A stretch of DNA of 64,000 nucleotides, from contig OY743190.1 in the NCBI GenBank assembly GCA_963555705.1, positions 20,715,491-20,779,490 of the forward strand, written 5' to 3'. The notes beneath the pieces were generated by a model. It was not told where the DNA came from. It searched no databases and worked only from the letters and a program-made list of their open reading frames with translations. This stretch comes from Ligustrum vulgare. Lineage: Eukaryota; Streptophyta; Magnoliopsida; Lamiales; Oleaceae. The stretch's first letter is position 1. Each line of letters begins with the position of its first letter. Below, piece by piece: positions 62,990 to 64,000 of the stretch. Both the position numbers and the translations under genes were made by a program.

Positions 62990-64000
62990 TTTTTTTTTTC
63001 ACTAATTATATTGTTCTTTGTAGCTTTTCGAGAGATAAAACTTATGTTATTTCTTAACTAGTAAAGTCATGTACAAGGGATATATTACAAGACTTTCTAT
63101 TCTAGTCCCTACTACTATTAGATTGCTATATTGCTACAAGAATAAGAAGCTATATACATTTCAATTCTCCCCCTCAAGTTGACACGCAATCACACATATA
63201 TAACTTCGATATCTAAGTATAGAATGGACTACTAGAAACTCCATATGTCATTATGGCAGCTAATTGATCTATGCTCTTAGTGTATGATATGTCTATATTT
63301 TTGGAGTCAATATTGCCTTTGATATAATTTATGTCAAGTTCAATGTGCTTTGTTCAATCATGTTGTACCGGATTGTTCGCTATTTCAATTTTCAACAATT
63401 GTTATGTTGTCACAAAAGAGTAAATACGAGTCTAGATATCCGTCTTTCCTTTGTGTAGGAGTAAATACGTGACCAAATACCCATTTTTCTTAAAACACGT
63501 GTCCGTAGTATGCCTTTTGATATGGTAGAATGAGCAAATCTTAGTAGGCTAGATAGAGGTTCGTGATCGAGGATGGCACCCTCTTGCAGTTAATGCAGAA
63601 GCTGTAGAGTGACTTTTAGCCCCCATGGTGGTTGCCTGTGTTCCTCAAGAAGGACGATAGAGAAGGTGTCTCCTCTAGGCTTGGAAGAGTAGCATCAGTC
63701 AAAATGTGACTACGCACCTAATCCAATTTATGATCAAGCCCTACAAGAAACATATAAATCATGTCTTTGGTTGAACGTTTCCTTAGCTCAATATCGAAAT
63801 CACACTTTATAGCATTTGGCCTGCAATAGTCAAGCTCTAAGAAATAGAATTCATCTCAGTGTAGTACTTGACAAGAGGTTGCCCCTTAGACTCAGTTGGA
63901 AAGATCTCTTCATTAGCTCATAGATTTGTATTAGAGGCATCAAGATAATCTTTCTTAATCACATCCTACACATTTTTGGCTGTATCACGCTGAACAAAGT
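62990..64000 (-). mobile_element. Deleted copia retrotransposon I in TTC5-like intron 4
   Basis: The minus-strand 3' LTR ends at 63163, next to a purine tract (minus-strand GAGGGGGAGAA, 63165-63175). RNase H remnants follow at 63270-63420 (CDNITIVEN, then NSEQSGTT). At about 63430-63460 the sequence jumps straight to a gag zinc-knuckle region (minus-strand CSFYHIKRHTTDTCFKKNGY) and UBN2-type gag to the window edge. RT and integrase are therefore missing. The 5' LTR lies outside the window. Confidence 0.65.

Noticed and set aside
1..64000. A novel prokaryote-type defence, secretion or biosynthetic system
   Set aside because: The window is plant nuclear DNA dominated by transposable elements; no operon-like gene set is present. 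The unusual items are TE structures, captured fragments and two unrecognised retroelement ORFs.

Overview
The window is plant nuclear DNA, most likely from a eudicot: AT-rich, with spliced genes and a very high load of transposable elements (TEs). I recognise one apparently intact host gene, the 5' exons of a TTC5-like tetratricopeptide protein (61042-61825, continuing past the right edge), and one broken host gene, two exons of an ALIX/BRO1 homologue (6182-6250 and 10940-11080) with an in-frame stop. Almost everything else is mobile DNA or its debris. I found no bacterial-type operon, CRISPR array, or cloverleaf tRNA or rRNA gene.

Layout. 1-4072: remains of a minus-strand Ty3/gypsy chromovirus family with LTRs (long terminal repeats) of about 2.2 kb, ending in a palindromic LTR. 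4074-5022: three copies of a tRNA-derived SINE, two of them tail to tail. 6182-11314: the ALIX pseudogene, whose intron holds a Pack-MULE with a ribosomal protein L7 fragment (6351-7345, 9-bp target-site duplication, TSD), Helitron-like ends and a non-autonomous hAT element (9298-10589, 8-bp TSD). A SINE with an 18-bp TSD sits at the donor of the second exon. 11564-18089: a young copia element with 455-bp LTRs differing at four sites. 18090-21777: no recognisable gene.

21783-54886 is a nested stack. A minus-strand copia (A) was hit in its 3' LTR by a minus-strand chromovirus (B, 22240-45814, TSD AGAAT). B carries a CACTA terminus fused to a 5'-truncated Athila-like element (C, 22314-33246), a solo LTR in its pol (D, 34539-36120, TSD CACCA) and a solo LTR in its 5' LTR (E, 41837-44043, TSD GTACC). 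The copia body also holds a large non-autonomous LTR element (F, 47776-50687, TSD CAAAA) and a Helitron-like insertion (G, 51957-52920).

54892-58640: unrecognised sequence, then a minisatellite of about 20-bp units and a G-rich array of about 75-bp units. About 58807-59806: a long-inverted-repeat element with an LRR receptor-kinase fragment. 60375-61008: a MITE, a hAT end and 60-bp tandem repeats just upstream of the TTC5-like start codon. About 62990-64000: a deleted copia inside TTC5 intron 4.

The genes do not form a pathway. The biology is genome dynamics: gene-fragment capture by two DNA transposons, layered retrotransposition whose order can be read from TSDs, LTR-LTR recombination leaving solo LTRs, and decay in which many recognisable lesions fit C-to-T or G-to-A change.
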